Shown: positions 21,739-32,656, counted from the first letter of the stretch. The stretch: DNA of 64,000 bases from Notospermus geniculatus (GCA_002633025.1 NMRB01000127.1:425717-489716); one strand, 5' to 3'. The notes: generated by a model from the sequence alone, not told the origin. Translations and numbers: made by a program.

Positions 21739-24092
21739 CTACCGACACTGAAACAGTCCAGCAATGACCTGCTTTGCATCATTACGGTACTTTCTTCCTC
21801 CACCAAGACAATAAAGGTAAAAGTTGATAGAATAGTTGAACAGCCAAACAATTAAAAGAGACCATGTCTGAACGACATAACGCTTTCTCCAGTATAGGAT
21901 TTTCAGATCGTACATGTTCGCAATGGCGGGAATTTTCATGGCGAAATGGTTAAGTCTATAGGGCAAGGTCGTTATGACGTAGGCAAAACTGACGAAGAGG
22001 AGCATGCGCGTTAGATGTTGCGAATCGGCCTTTCTTTCTTGAGTGGCGTCCATCTTTCTTCTCTCCTTCGCTGCTTGTCGTAAGGTGATGATGATGAGGA
22101 TGTTGCAGGTGAAAATGATAAAAAATGGTAAAATGGTGCCGAAAACCATATGGAAGCCGGTTATGAGCATGTCAATAACCTCTGCATCATCTGTTCCAAT
22201 AGATATGACCGATGCGTATAATCCTAAAAGAAATGGAAAAACGTGTTAACAGATAGGCCCAAGAACGCCAGATACATACAGGCAGAGTCGAAGCAATGTT
22301 GGACATCTCTGATGGCTTGCTATGCCACCTTCCGTTAGCCTTGAATGAAAGGGAAAGTAAAAGAAGTACGGAGTGGTACTCGTTGGGGGGGGGGGCGTTT
22401 CGGACTCCACCATTGGCTCGTGGCAGCATTGTCAGAAATGGTAATGAGTGATAAAAAGTAATGGAAGAAAATGATTCACCATACCGAGTTCATTGTCTTT
22501 GAAGTACCTCATCACAAAGAATATGTGTCCGTTTAGTAGAGAAATGGCTATGAAGATCATGACAACGGTGACTCTTGCCCGATGAGTTGTGCACAGTCTT
22601 TGAGCGTCCATGGGGAATCTGACGGCGATCAGTCGATCAACGGACATGCAAGCCAGGAACAGACCTGATAGGATGCTGCTGGTGTAGATGATGTAGACCA
22701 GAACCCTATGGTGGAAAGTAGTAAGATCTGGGGCCAATCACACAAATCACGATGATGCTTGGTAATTGTTGACAGTATAGAAACTGATCAATTCAGTGTT
22801 GGCTGGTGATATTTACCCGGCTGCCGGGTACGCAGTGGTGAAAAAACGTCTTGTTTGCCCGGCCGCCGGTTACGCACTGAGGAAAATATGTCTTACTTGC
22901 CCAGCTGCCGTTTAAGCAATGAGGAAATCCGTCTTGCTTACCCGGCTGCCGGTCACGCAGTGACAACATTTGCCGTTATTTTAACGGCAATTGCCGGGTA
23001 AAGAACGCATAAAAGTATCCTTCGGTAACCGGCTGCGGGTCAATACAAAACATGGAACGCTGAAACTGCCGCATGTGGCTTGCCCGGTGAAAAAGTAATG
23101 ATATTCCTTATCACGGCACTACATGTAGTTACTAATTCGTTAGACACATTCTGTCTGACTTTGGGAATCTGATGGGACGGATGTGTTCCTCGGAAACGGA
23201 TTTTCGGTAAATAAAAAGGACCCGATAGTACATGTACTCTCCTGATTTGAAGTGTCTCGTTAGGATCTGCCAATGAAATCTTTGTCCCAGATAAATTGCA
23301 TCGCCTCTCCGGCCGCCATTTTCCCGCTGATGTGAATACATAATATTAAAAAAAAGAGGAATCCGGCAACCTTCGGTGAAACAGCAGCCGGTTAAACAAA
23401 GCATTTTTTGTCCACTGCTTGACCGGCAGCCGGGTGAATTCGACCGGCAGCCGGGTAAATAGTCACTTCGTTCAGTGTTTTGTACGTTCCTGATTGGATA
23501 GATCTACATTGTGTTAGATGGTCGCGTTAAAAACGGACATGGATCACAGTAAGGCTGAGTTTACATTGAGGCACACGCTACACGAACACGCAAGCGAACA
23601 ATGGTTTCATGATGAATCCTTTGTGAAGCCATTGTTCGCCTGCGTGTTCGTGTCGCATGTGCCTCGATGTAAACTCAGCCTAAGGCTTCCGAAAGAACAA
23701 CTATGGCACAGTCGGTCACCTCTTACTCACCTAAACCACCACAGCGGTTCTGTAACGAGTCCATGATCGAGGAGCCCCTTGTTCAGAATCACAGCCATCA
23801 ACCTCTCCAGCAGTAACGCCAGGTCGGCGACACCCATCGCTGTCATGTAGATACACGGAGACAACCGTCTGTTGTGTTTTCTGCTGGCTACGATAATCGC
23901 CATCACATTCCCCGGTATACCGATCACGAGTGGTATCAGCCAGAAGTAAAACATGTACGAGATATCGTCGGTCGGACGTCCATGGACCTCCTGCATGAGG
24001 TTGATAGTTCCCGTCATTTCCGTTGACTGAAGCATTATCTGTAAAAGGTGGTTTCGATCATGTGTAAAAGCAGTCATGGTGGGAAAGAGCAT
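21739..24092 (-). CDS. receptor copy A: complete class A GPCR, divergent subfamily
   Basis: Exons 24092-23731, 22705-22485 and 22223-21739 give up to 355 residues in the family phases. The N terminus is longer than in the sisters (MTAFTHDRNHLL..., then GRPTDDISYMFYF); a second ATG at 24077 would shorten it by five residues, and the choice is open. TM3 is SVDRLIAV; TM4 is IFIAISLLNGHIFFVM like copy G. ECL2 reads SIGTDDAEVIDM where B to F have a KGQEM motif, one residue longer. The TM6-TM7 region and the tail (AGLFQCR) are typical. Introns are longer (about 1.0 kb and 0.26 kb), and intron 1 holds two transposon-like elements. No TCAAGGTCA block was found upstream. Confidence 0.9.
22812..23460. 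mobile_element. inverted-repeat element with CCCGGCTGCCGG modules
   Basis: The left part (22812-22990) holds about four diverged ~40-60-bp modules of CCCGGCTGCCGGTTACGCA with AGTGAGGAAAA. The right end (about 23385-23460) carries the same module inverted (CCGGCAGCCGGGTAAA). Both termini read TTTACCCGGCTGCCGG inward. It lies in intron 1 of receptor copy A. The class is unknown. Confidence 0.6.
23553..23680. mobile_element. PIF/Harbinger-type MITE, GGCTGAGTTTACAT family, copy 1
   Basis: A 128-bp near-perfect palindrome has ends GGCTGAGTTTACAT and ATGTAAACTCAGCC, flanked by an exact TAA duplication (23550-23552 and 23681-23683). The inner arms contain CGAACACGCA and GCGAACAATGG. Siblings are at 54917-55046 and 56189-56319. 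It sits in intron 1 of receptor copy A, close to exon 1. Confidence 0.9.
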
Positions 24093-24183
24093 GTGCCCAA
24101 AACATCCATCTACAGACAGGATGCACAGCGAAAATTCCAGAGAGCACCGAAACTCATTGGTTTCGTGTCCCTGTGGTTAGAGG

Positions 24184-24298
24184 CCTGGGGCCATATTCAT
24201 AAAACGACTTAAGTCTAAGTGTGACACTTAGACTTTGTTCAACACAAAAGATAAGTATGACACTTTGACTTAAGTATGTTTATGAATATGGACCCTGG
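24184..24298. mobile_element. palindromic MITE, CCATATTCATAAA family, single copy
   Basis: Ends CCTGGGGCCATATTCATAAA and TTTATGAATATGGACCC surround the inner arms ACTTAAGTC and GACTTAAGT. Inverted pairs of the same family lie at 30052-30274 and 39770-40812. Confidence 0.8.
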
Positions 24299-25346
24299 TA
24301 CCGCCAAAACCTGGGGATACTAACGAAGGACGTAGGACAAGGCACCACCGCCATTATGAAATTTGACATCGGGACCAAAATATGACGATTTGCATCCGAT
24401 AGTGTTCTTAACACGCTGGCTCCCATCGTCGAAGAGCAGCAAGTTGGAACCTAATCGGAAATGAAAATGGAACCTCCACAATATGATCACTCCCTTTGTG
24501 GTATGGATCTCTCCCTACGTTCTACTACCTACCGATTCAGTTCTTCCGCCTGGTGACTTCATCCATTCAAAGTATGAACAAAGCAGAAAGTAAGTGACGA
24601 ACTTGTGATACGATAAACCACCACTCAGAGCTCTAGTATTGGTGCTACATGTTGTTGACAGGGAATCTGTTCTAATACTGGAATCAGCTTAAACTGTCGA
24701 TGGCCCTTGTGTATATCGACGAGGTATTTTTGGTATAACTGAAGACAAAGGATGTCAAATTAGCTCAAAGCAACTGAATGGAAATGGCAGCATTGCATAT
24801 TAAAACAGAACATATCATACAGAAAAAGATGAAAAAACACCATGCATACGGTTTTGGAGAAACTTTCAAATTCGGACTGAAGACTTACAATGACTCGCAT
24901 GTTTTCAGGAGGCAAGTCCGTAAGGCTTTCAGTAGCTACTCATTCTTTGCTGGGGTGTCCTAACATAAGTTCGGATCTCTGAACCACCGTTTTCAACAAG
25001 CGCACTATGGTCAAGCTACAACGATGACAGGTGATATAGCTCAATAGAATATGCATTGTGTCTAAATTATCTGGTCAAGGGTCCAGCTATTGATGAAAAC
25101 TTTCCACAGCCTCCGAACATCTGTCTTCAAGAGCGGATGGTGAAAGCAGCACAACAGACTATAGTGAGAGTTCTGTGTAGTATTAGTCATAGGCCTATTG
25201 TATCTACATACCTATTACATTGTAATGTCATGAGATAATCAACATCTGGGTTAATGATTAAGCGAGGCCTAACCTGGTTTTCATTCGGCCTGGACACGGG
25301 AAAGAGGTAACAACATTTTGAACGTCTCCACGCTCAGCATTCGGTC
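24299..25346. other. intergenic, upstream of the methyltransferase
   Basis: No exon is recognised. The region between the divergently transcribed receptor copy A (minus) and methyltransferase (plus) could hold promoters for both, but no TATA box or clear element was seen. Confidence 0.35.
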
Positions 25347-26186
25347 ATGAGTACGTACGCCAATTACAGCATCCTGTCGAAGAGTTACGATGAGAATCGG
25401 TCAGCAGTAGCCGCCCAGCACTACATCGGTGGCTTCATCACCAGACTAGGGAAGCCTTTACACGATCTACATCTCCTGGACGCCGGTTGCGGGACGGGAA
25501 ACTACGCCAAGGCCATGCTGGATGCTGGCATGGGGAAGGTCACCTTACTCGATGCTAACGAAGGGATGTTAGAGAAGGCCAAAGAGAAGCTGCGGAATTA
25601 CGTTGACGAGGGACGTGTGGCGGAGGTAAGACAGCATCAACTTCCAACCATTCCCTTCCCTGATGATAGTTTTGACTGCATGATGGTTAACCAGGTCATT
25701 CACCATCTAGACCTCACAAAGGAACACCCAAATATCAGTCGACTTGTGATGGAAGCTTACCGCATCCTTCGCCCGGGCGGTGTCTTGATGATCAACACAA
25801 CATTCCCACACCAGTTTGCAAAAGGCTACTGGTTCTTTTCCCTTGCTCCACGCGTGGTGGAAGAGTTCGGCGTGATTCTACCAGGACCGGAGGAGACGCT
25901 TCAGATATACAAGGACGCAGGATTCGCTGAATCCGAGATCGTGATTCCTGCCGACTCCCTGTTCTATTCAACTATGGAGCATTATATGGACGAGGACGGT
26001 CCGCTAAGGCCTGAATTGAAGAAGTCGGATTCATTTTGGGATAAAGTCACCCCCGCTGAGTGGGAAGAGATAGAAGCCCGCATGAAGGAAATGAAAAGGA
26101 CTGGTACCTTGAAGGATTTTATTAAGGAAAATGATAAATCAAGACTGGAGGTTGGCCAGTTGGCTTTGATATTCGGGAGAAAGTAA
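25347..26186 (+). CDS. class I SAM-dependent methyltransferase (Methyltransf_11/UbiE-like)
   Basis: This is a single uninterrupted 279-residue frame with an in-frame TAA 39 bp upstream of the ATG, supporting the start. Residues 45-51 (DAGCGTG) are the glycine-rich SAM-binding motif I. Asp69 in LLDANEGM is the acidic residue at the end of strand 2 that binds the ribose. PFPDDSFDCMMVNQVIHHL is the motif II/III region, and RILRPGGVLMINTT (about residues 140-153) is post-III. The protein should transfer a methyl group from S-adenosylmethionine to a small molecule, and is probably cytosolic because no signal peptide or membrane segment is seen. The substrate cannot be told from sequence. The lack of introns in an intron-rich neighbourhood could reflect retroposition or horizontal origin, but also occurs normally in this family. 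Confidence 0.9.
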   Translation: MSTYANYSILSKSYDENRSAVAAQHYIGGFITRLGKPLHDLHLLDAGCGTGNYAKAMLDAGMGKVTLLDANEGMLEKAKEKLRNYVDEGRVAEVRQHQLPTIPFPDDSFDCMMVNQVIHHLDLTKEHPNISRLVMEAYRILRPGGVLMINTTFPHQFAKGYWFFSLAPRVVEEFGVILPGPEETLQIYKDAGFAESEIVIPADSLFYSTMEHYMDEDGPLRPELKKSDSFWDKVTPAEWEEIEARMKEMKRTGTLKDFIKENDKSRLEVGQLALIFGRK

Positions 26187-27139
26187 AAACGCTGAACAGT
26201 ACTGAAGGTGTTAATAACGTCAACCTGAAGAAAGTCAAGGACATTCAGGTCAATTTGTTTTTTTTTAGAAATTAATCATTAGTCATTCTTGATAAGTATG
26301 CCTTATCTAATATGTTTTTTTCTCTGAGTATTGTGAGGACATTAGGTAGGCCTTACAAACTATGTCAAGTCATTCATGAATCATCCCTAATGAATCATCC
26401 CTATATTCGCCGACTGGAGATGTACGATCACAAATACATACCGATACAACGTTTTACCGGTTTTATCGATGAATATTACTGATATCATATCAGTAGACAA
26501 GATTTCAAGGACCTGGCGTGCAACGGCTTGCCAACGATTCACCACTCACTCCTTTGCCATCTGCAGGCAAACTACGCAACTGAGATTGTCAGAGCTTCTT
26601 GGCAGTCAATCTCTTCGTCACCGCAAACGAATTTGCGGTGACGCAGGGAGCGAGCATTAACCACTGATTACCTCAGTCAGGATGCAGAATTATATACATG
26701 TATAGTGTCTCCAAGTTCGTCCGGAGCAAATGAACTTTTCAATTAGGTACCATTTAATGTGTACCATCAAAAAAAATATTTTAGATGATTATGAATATCT
26801 TATTTAATCATATTTAATTATAATCATTCTTTTGTGCATTTTTGTGTCATGCATTTTCACCTGTGATCGCTGCTTCAGCTATAAGCAGGCCCATATTAGA
26901 TTATCCATCCACCTGAGTAATCACACATTGAAAGGTTGGCTTTTGCTATTTGCGAAAAAAAACTCAGCCTCCTACTCTAAGGCAATAGCCTCCTACTCAA
27001 AAAGTTATTGAGACGGCTGATATTAGTATATCATGTCGCTAATAAATTCTGAGGTGGCATATTAAGCTTAGAATCTCTTAATTGTAATCAATTCTCAAAA
27101 AAGAGTACATTTCCCTCCTGACATACCTCAGCAGCATCT
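26187..27139. other. 3' flank and intergenic; hairpin at 26617-26642
   Basis: No AATAAA lies close behind the methyltransferase stop; the first AATAAA-like signal I see is near 27042. A perfect hairpin GTCACCGCAAA/TTTGCGGTGAC lies at 26617-26642, within a diverged segment shared with about 50600-50670 (GAGCATTAA, CCAGTGATTACCTCA), indicating another dispersed repeat. Confidence 0.4.
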
Positions 27140-27730
27140 TGTATTCAGTAGGTTCCAAACTTGCACTGAGTGACAGCATCGTGTAATCGGTAGGTTGCAA
27201 ACTTGCACAGACTGACAACGACGTGCATTCAGCAGACTGCAAACTTGCACTGACTGACAGCATCGATCGTGTATTCAGTCGGCTCAAACTTGTACGGACT
27301 GACAGCATCGTGTATTCAGTCGGCTGCAAACTTGCACTGACTGACAGCATCGTGTATTCAGTAGGCTGCAAACTTGCACTGACTGACAGCATCGTGTATT
27401 CAGTACCGACGTTTGAACGTCTGACTGACAGCATCGTGTATTCAGTCGGCGCAAACTTGCACTGACTGACAGCATCGTGTATCCAGTAGGTTGTAAACTT
27501 GCACTGACTGACAGCATCGTGTCATTCAGTCGGCGCAAACTTGCACTGACTGACAGCATCGTGTATTCAGTACGTTGTAAACTTGCACGGACTGGCACCA
27601 TCATCTTTTCCGTAGTAGGTTCCAAAGTGACTTACAGGATCGTGTGTGTATACATTCGAAATTTGCACTGACTGACAGTGGTGTATTTAATATCTTCTAA
27701 ACTTGCATTGACTGACTTACAGCATTTCCG
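27140..27730. repeat. minisatellite, ~42-bp unit, ~13 copies
   Basis: The unit is approximately CTTGCACTGACTGACAGCAT then CGTGTATTCAGTCGGCTGCAAA. Units diverge towards both edges. Because the period is divisible by three, long open frames run through it on both strands and encode 14-residue repeats (TEYTMLSVSASLQP on minus). Flanking degenerate units extend to about 27800. No start context or splice signal supports translation. Confidence 0.85.
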
Positions 27731-28200
27731 TTTGGCATCGGTTATCTTTAAATTTTGCACATACTGACAGCACTGTGCATTCATTATACATGGTTCAACG
27801 TGTGCAGAAGCTACCAAACTTTGATCGACCACTCGCGTCATGTATTCGGTGGCTCCCAAACGTCTCGGCAGACGTTTTTGCCGACAGCAGCTACGTTAAT
27901 GACGATGCAATAGCTAAGGATCGCCCCCTGCACAGCCATTCGCTACCTGCGAATGACGTTCGTTGCGACAGCTTCCTCCCCAAGTTGCCGTTAGCAGTCA
28001 GGGCTGTAAATTCGATGTGACACCTTCCGTATAGAACTTGGGCAAAGTTTGACAGCAAATCGTCTACTAATTTTAGTGGGACTTAACGGATATAAGAGAT
28101 AAACTGGCAAGGAATGATGTTGTACTGATCGGTGTGAATCTCACCGAATTAATTGCTCCATCCGACGAACCAGTGCTCCATTCGATCACATTTCGTCGGA
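27731..28200. other. intergenic, upstream flank of a candidate promoter
   Basis: Degenerate minisatellite edges continue to about 27800. The rest is unassigned. A pair of TCCGACGAA/TTCGTCGGA arms at about 28160-28198 just precedes the TATA box. Confidence 0.3.
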
Positions 28201-28330
28201 TATAAAAGAAGTGTTGTTTCGGCTTCCTCGATTTTTTCCATTTGTTGGACAATTCTAGTTCGCATTTACGTTCATTGTAGGCGTTTTAACTGGCGACAGG
28301 GGTTTCAGTGAAGTCTAAAGGAAGGTGAGT
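28201..28330 (+). promoter_or_regulatory. candidate TATA promoter and non-coding first exon
   Basis: TATAAAAG at 28201-28208 is followed about 115 bp later by a strong donor AAGGAAG|GTGAGT (GTGAGT at 28325-28330). The intervening sequence has no ATG-led frame of note and could be a 5' UTR exon. No downstream exon was identified, so the gene it would serve is unknown. Confidence 0.3.
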
Positions 28331-28518
28331 GTTGATTTTGATAGTGCTTTTCTTTCTTTTTGACTTGTGAATTTCATCGTGAACTCCAAAAACGAGTTTA
28401 AAAAGGCTTCATCTGTGCATCGAAGGAAAGTATTTAACTTTGATGGCGAAGGTCCTCTCCCGTTGAGCGAGGGTCGGGGTCGGGATTAAGTAAGAGTAGA
28501 GGTCATTTTTGCAGTCGC

Positions 28519-29024
28519 TAATGCCCCCATCACACTGAGCTAGTTCTCAGTACCTTCTTGAAAATGTTGCCGAACGGGCTCAAACTGTGTGCGAACGGAG
28601 TGGACGTAGTGGCAACTTTTTAAGGTCTTTTACGAACTTGACGGACGGGAAGGGTGCTCCAGCACTTCGAGACATTATTTGGCCAACATTACACGTTCTA
28701 GCCCGTTTTACGATTTTTTAGGACGGGACAGGACGTTTTGAGAACTAACTCAGTGTGACAGTACCTTAACTAGGTAATACCCCCATCACACTGAGCTAGT
28801 TCTCAGTACGTTCTTGAAAATTTTGCCGAACGGGCTCAAACTGTGTGCGAACGGAGTGGACGTAGTGGCAACGTTTTACAGTCTTTTTACGAACTTCGTG
28901 GATGGGAAGGGTGCTCCAGTACATCGAAGCATTACTTGGCCAAGGGTACACGTTCTAGCCCGTTTTACGATTTTTTTAGGACGGGGCAGGACGTTTTGAG
29001 AACGACTTCAGTGTGATGGGGGTA
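28519..29024. mobile_element. two tandem copies of a CCCCCATCACACTGA inverted-repeat element
   Basis: Copy 1 is about 28519-28760 and copy 2 about 28777-29024, in direct orientation and about 90% alike. Each starts CCCCCATCACACTGAGCTAG and ends with the inverted TCAGTGTGA, continued to TGGGGGTAT in copy 2. The interior has no coding capacity, so both are non-autonomous. Confidence 0.75.
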
Positions 29025-30051
29025 TAACATAGGTGAGTGTTTCTGTAGCTCAGTGTTCCCCAACAATAGATGAGGCCTAGAATGGTTATTGTTGGGTTAG
29101 TTGCCGCTTAATCCGTCAGGAGGGAAACAATAAGAAAAACACAGAAATACGGGGAACACTGATAGACGTTACACCGGAAAAGGCTGTAGGCCTAGTCGTC
29201 TACCTATTGTAACTAGAGGAAACAGCAGACTCCAGGGTGCAAAATAATTCTGGTGTCATTTATTTACGCAGTTCGCATGACTCGAAGTTCTCCTCTGCCG
29301 TTGCGGTCCGTTCCTTTTTGTATCACCGGCCGGTATTCAACTCAGTATCGATCGGTAAGACACTACCGCGTATTTCTCCTGCTTCGTTTGAAATTTTAAA
29401 ACGTTTGTCTTAACTTGTGAAAAATCGGCACACAGGTAAATTAATCATCATGAAAAGAGTCTTTCATTTGTTTCATATTTTTTGATGTCACTGCGTTAAC
29501 CGCAACATTCTGTTTTTAGCATTAAATTACTTTAGATGTGCCTCATAATGAGATTTGTAAAACACAAAGTGGTTCATCTGAAGTTGTCCGCATTAAATGG
29601 AGAAATTCTTCGTCGTTATCAGAAAAGCGCCAGTCCTTTATTCTACAGAATAATGTCCAGAATGTTTTCGATCGTATGGTATTTTATTTTATACACCCGT
29701 TATGACATCATCTCCCCTAATAAGCACCAGCGAATGCCAACCAAAGGCTTGTGCAGAATTCCTGGACGTCACGGATTTTCTGCACCCAAATAATGTCAAG
29801 CAACGTCAAACTAAGCCACTTTTGGTCTTTTGATCATGGTGGTCAGGAGTCAACACTAAGAGAAGTCTTCATCGGCGATTAGCCCAGACAGGATGTGCCA
29901 GTGGAGAACGAAATGTCTTCATGCTGCATGCAGATGATTCGATGCAGTTCAGGCGAAAAAAATTCCCTGCAAAGTTTCGTCAAGTGCCGCAACGGGTTTC
30001 GGAAGAAAATCTGCCCTATTTAGACATGCAGGCGCTGGCGTAAATGTCCGT
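29025..30051. other. intergenic, nothing recognised
   Basis: An 85-codon plus-strand frame (29536-29793) has no motif. Confidence 0.3.
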
Positions 30052-30274
30052 CCAGGGTCCATATTCATAAACATACTTAAGTCAAAGTGTGATACTTATC
30101 TTTTGTGTTGAACAAAGAATAAGTGTCGCACTTAGACTTAAGTAGTTTTATGAATATGGGCCCGTATTCATGAAACTACTTAAGTCTAAGAGTGACACTT
30201 ATCCTTTGTTCAACACAAAAGATAAGTACCGCATCACACTTTGACTTAAGTATGTTTATGAATATGGACCCTGG
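30052..30274. mobile_element. inverted pair of CCATATTCATAAA-family MITEs
   Basis: Two ~110-bp palindromic units abut at GAATATGGGCCCGTATTC. Unit 2 is the reverse complement of unit 1 (TTTTGTGTTGAACAAAG against CTTTGTTCAACACAAAA), so the pair makes a larger palindrome with outer ends CCAGGGTCCATATTC and GAATATGGACCCTGG. Confidence 0.8.
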
Positions 30275-31429
30275 TGTCATGCCATTACCGCTCTGTGCGC
30301 CGCCTGAGATGGAACTTGCATGTTACCAAACTTTCTAACCCTGCCAATGGCTGTGGGTGTCATGTCGTTTACTTTGACTCAGCTGATTGGCAGAAACAAA
30401 TGTGTCAAGATATTTGCAAGTTTACTCTTTCTAATTTCCCACAGACGAACGAGAATTAAACGTTTTGGTAAAAGTGCATGCTTAAGTAAAGACACCAAAG
30501 TTGAAATTGTGGTAATATCAGTCAAATCTTAATGGCATGTGTTTACTGAGCTAATATTAATGGTATTTACAGAGCGTTAAAGGTTTCCCTAACTCAAATC
30601 AGTGCGTGTTCATTGGTTTCCTCGTTACAATAATTCATTGAAGCAAGGTTTATCTACCACAAATTGATTTCTCTCGCTCCAGTGTCACGCCGCATCCATA
30701 TATATTGCTGACGATTGCAATCCTGTATCAATTCCGAGGTGCAAATTATAAACTATCGGGGCGAGTATAAAGTTAATTTGGAACCTAGATTGGGTTGAGG
30801 TGGAGATAACAAAGGAAGGAACTCGTGGCTTCAGAGTCACGTCCTACGGCAAGAAGAAGGTAACTAGGGTTGAGCCCGGGAGCTCCTACTGCTATCACCT
30901 TTAGCTGCGTGTCTAAAGTGGCTTGGCTATAAAGCCGAGATGTCAAGTTAAACAACCATCACATGACTTGAGTTAGATATAATTGAATTTGTTCATCGAA
31001 AGTTACGCCCAAAGTCAACTTTAATTATTGCAATTGCTTCACGGATGAAACCTGATTTATTATCAGTGAAGATTAGAAGTGTTTGGCCGACGATGAAGAT
31101 GATGCTGTTGGCGGGCTTCGGCGGGAGTCGTAATTGAAGCAACGACAGCATTAGTGCTAACAAGAACGCAACATCGTCATTAGCCGGGCAGCTCGGAGCC
31201 ACTCTCCTATGCAGATCAAATAGAATTCTACATATACAGTATTTCTGCCAACACTTGCTTTCATGTTGTTTTGTGAATACGGCACTGGAACACGCATGGG
31301 TTATGACATTGTCATTTGGCACCTCTCACGTACAATGCCCACCCCGAGTAACAAAAACCCGAGAAAAACTGTTTTTTCTCGATAACTCAGGGTCTGTCAC
31401 TCACTACTGCGTGCACGATTTCTTAAAAT
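30275..31429. other. intergenic, nothing recognised
   Basis: Only short frames occur, including a 109-codon minus frame at 30993-31322 with no motif. Confidence 0.3.
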
Positions 31430-31925
31430 CACCTTAAAACCATATTAAAACCTACTTAAAATCACACCCCCTACTTAATTATAACCTTAATTTTTGTTTA
31501 ACACATTTTAAGGATATCCTTAATTATTTTGGAATCCTACTTACTTTTCTCTCCAATCACCTTAATTTCTCTTAATTTTCTCTTAATTTTCAAACGTTGT
31601 CCCTTAATTTGATTGGCCTTACTGCTCTCGTTACACTTGGCCCCTTAATTTTTGTTCGGAAAAATTTCATGATGCTTAACAAAGTAATTCAGGTCCCTTA
31701 ATGTCAGGTGTAAGGACACTTCATACACTAGATATCGAAAAGTAAGTACCCTTAACAGAAGATAATCGGCATTTTGTGTTTTTAAGCATTCTTACAGTCA
31801 AATCAGTGAAATATTAAGGTTCATCAAAAACATTCGTCTTTCAAGAAAAATAATTAAGGCATCTTATTTTTTTATTTACCAAACGATAATTCATATTAAG
31901 GATCCTTAATTTTACATGTTTGATT
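31430..31925. other. A+T-rich stretch studded with CCTTAA/TTAAGG words
   Basis: CCTTAA or TTAAGG occurs more than a dozen times in about 500 bp (for example ACCTTAATTTTTG, TCCTTAATTATTT, TTAAGGATCCTTAA), with irregular spacing and no constant period. It is not a simple tandem repeat and has no open frame. Its nature is unknown; a decayed repeat is most likely. Confidence 0.4.
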
Positions 31926-31944
31926 TAAGCCTCCAGAATGGCAA

Positions 31945-31945
31945 N
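31945..31945. other. assembly join or ambiguous base
   Basis: A single 'n'. The sequence changes character here from the TTAA-rich stretch to ordinary composition, so the two sides may not be truly adjacent. Confidence 0.5.
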
Positions 31946-32656
31946 TACCACCCTCTTCGTCCTTGTCAACTAGCCCATTACGCAACGGGAAACAATCCGG
32001 CGAAGAAGTCGTGGGGTTTCAAAATGGCCATAAAAAGCATTGGACGGGCTGTCTGTTTCTCGTTTTACCATATAATGGATAATAGAAGAGTAAAAAAATG
32101 CATATTGGGCGTCGTTCGGTTGACTGTAACGCGACTCCTTATCAATTTATCATCATCGACTCTCTTGTCTTTTTCCTGATGGTTAGTGTCGAAAAATGCT
32201 TTGGTCGCTTACGGATGATTCGGTGAAATCGGCAAAGAAGATGCTGGTGAGCTTTCTGGTTCTGTTTTTGACGTGTAGGCGAAAATAAAACTGGGGATAG
32301 ATAATTGATCGGCGGCAGATGCGGTGATCTTGTTATGGCGAAAATTCTATGGCCAGGTGGTTTATTAAGCCCAACGGGAAGGAGGGAAAAACTAACACAG
32401 CGAACAGCAAGACCTCGACGATAAATGACGCTATTCATTGAGTGTCACTTGGTGATTATGTTACCAAACCTCCACTAATCCTCACGTGACACCTTCAATA
32501 AAGACATGGAAGGATAAAAAATACGCTACAAAAAGGCACCGCCTTTGGTGACAATACATGAGGGGAAAAGGGCTTCAGCCCTCTCCGCTTTGTAGACCAG
32601 GTTCCATTTGCTAATGAAGAAAAGCAATTAAAAATGCTGGCAATGAAAAGAGTCTA
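31946..32656. other. intergenic, nothing recognised
   Basis: No exon or repeat was identified. Confidence 0.3.

Noticed and set aside
27078-27671. Repeat-protein genes on both strands
   Set aside because: They are frames through a 42-bp minisatellite; the period being a multiple of three explains the openness.
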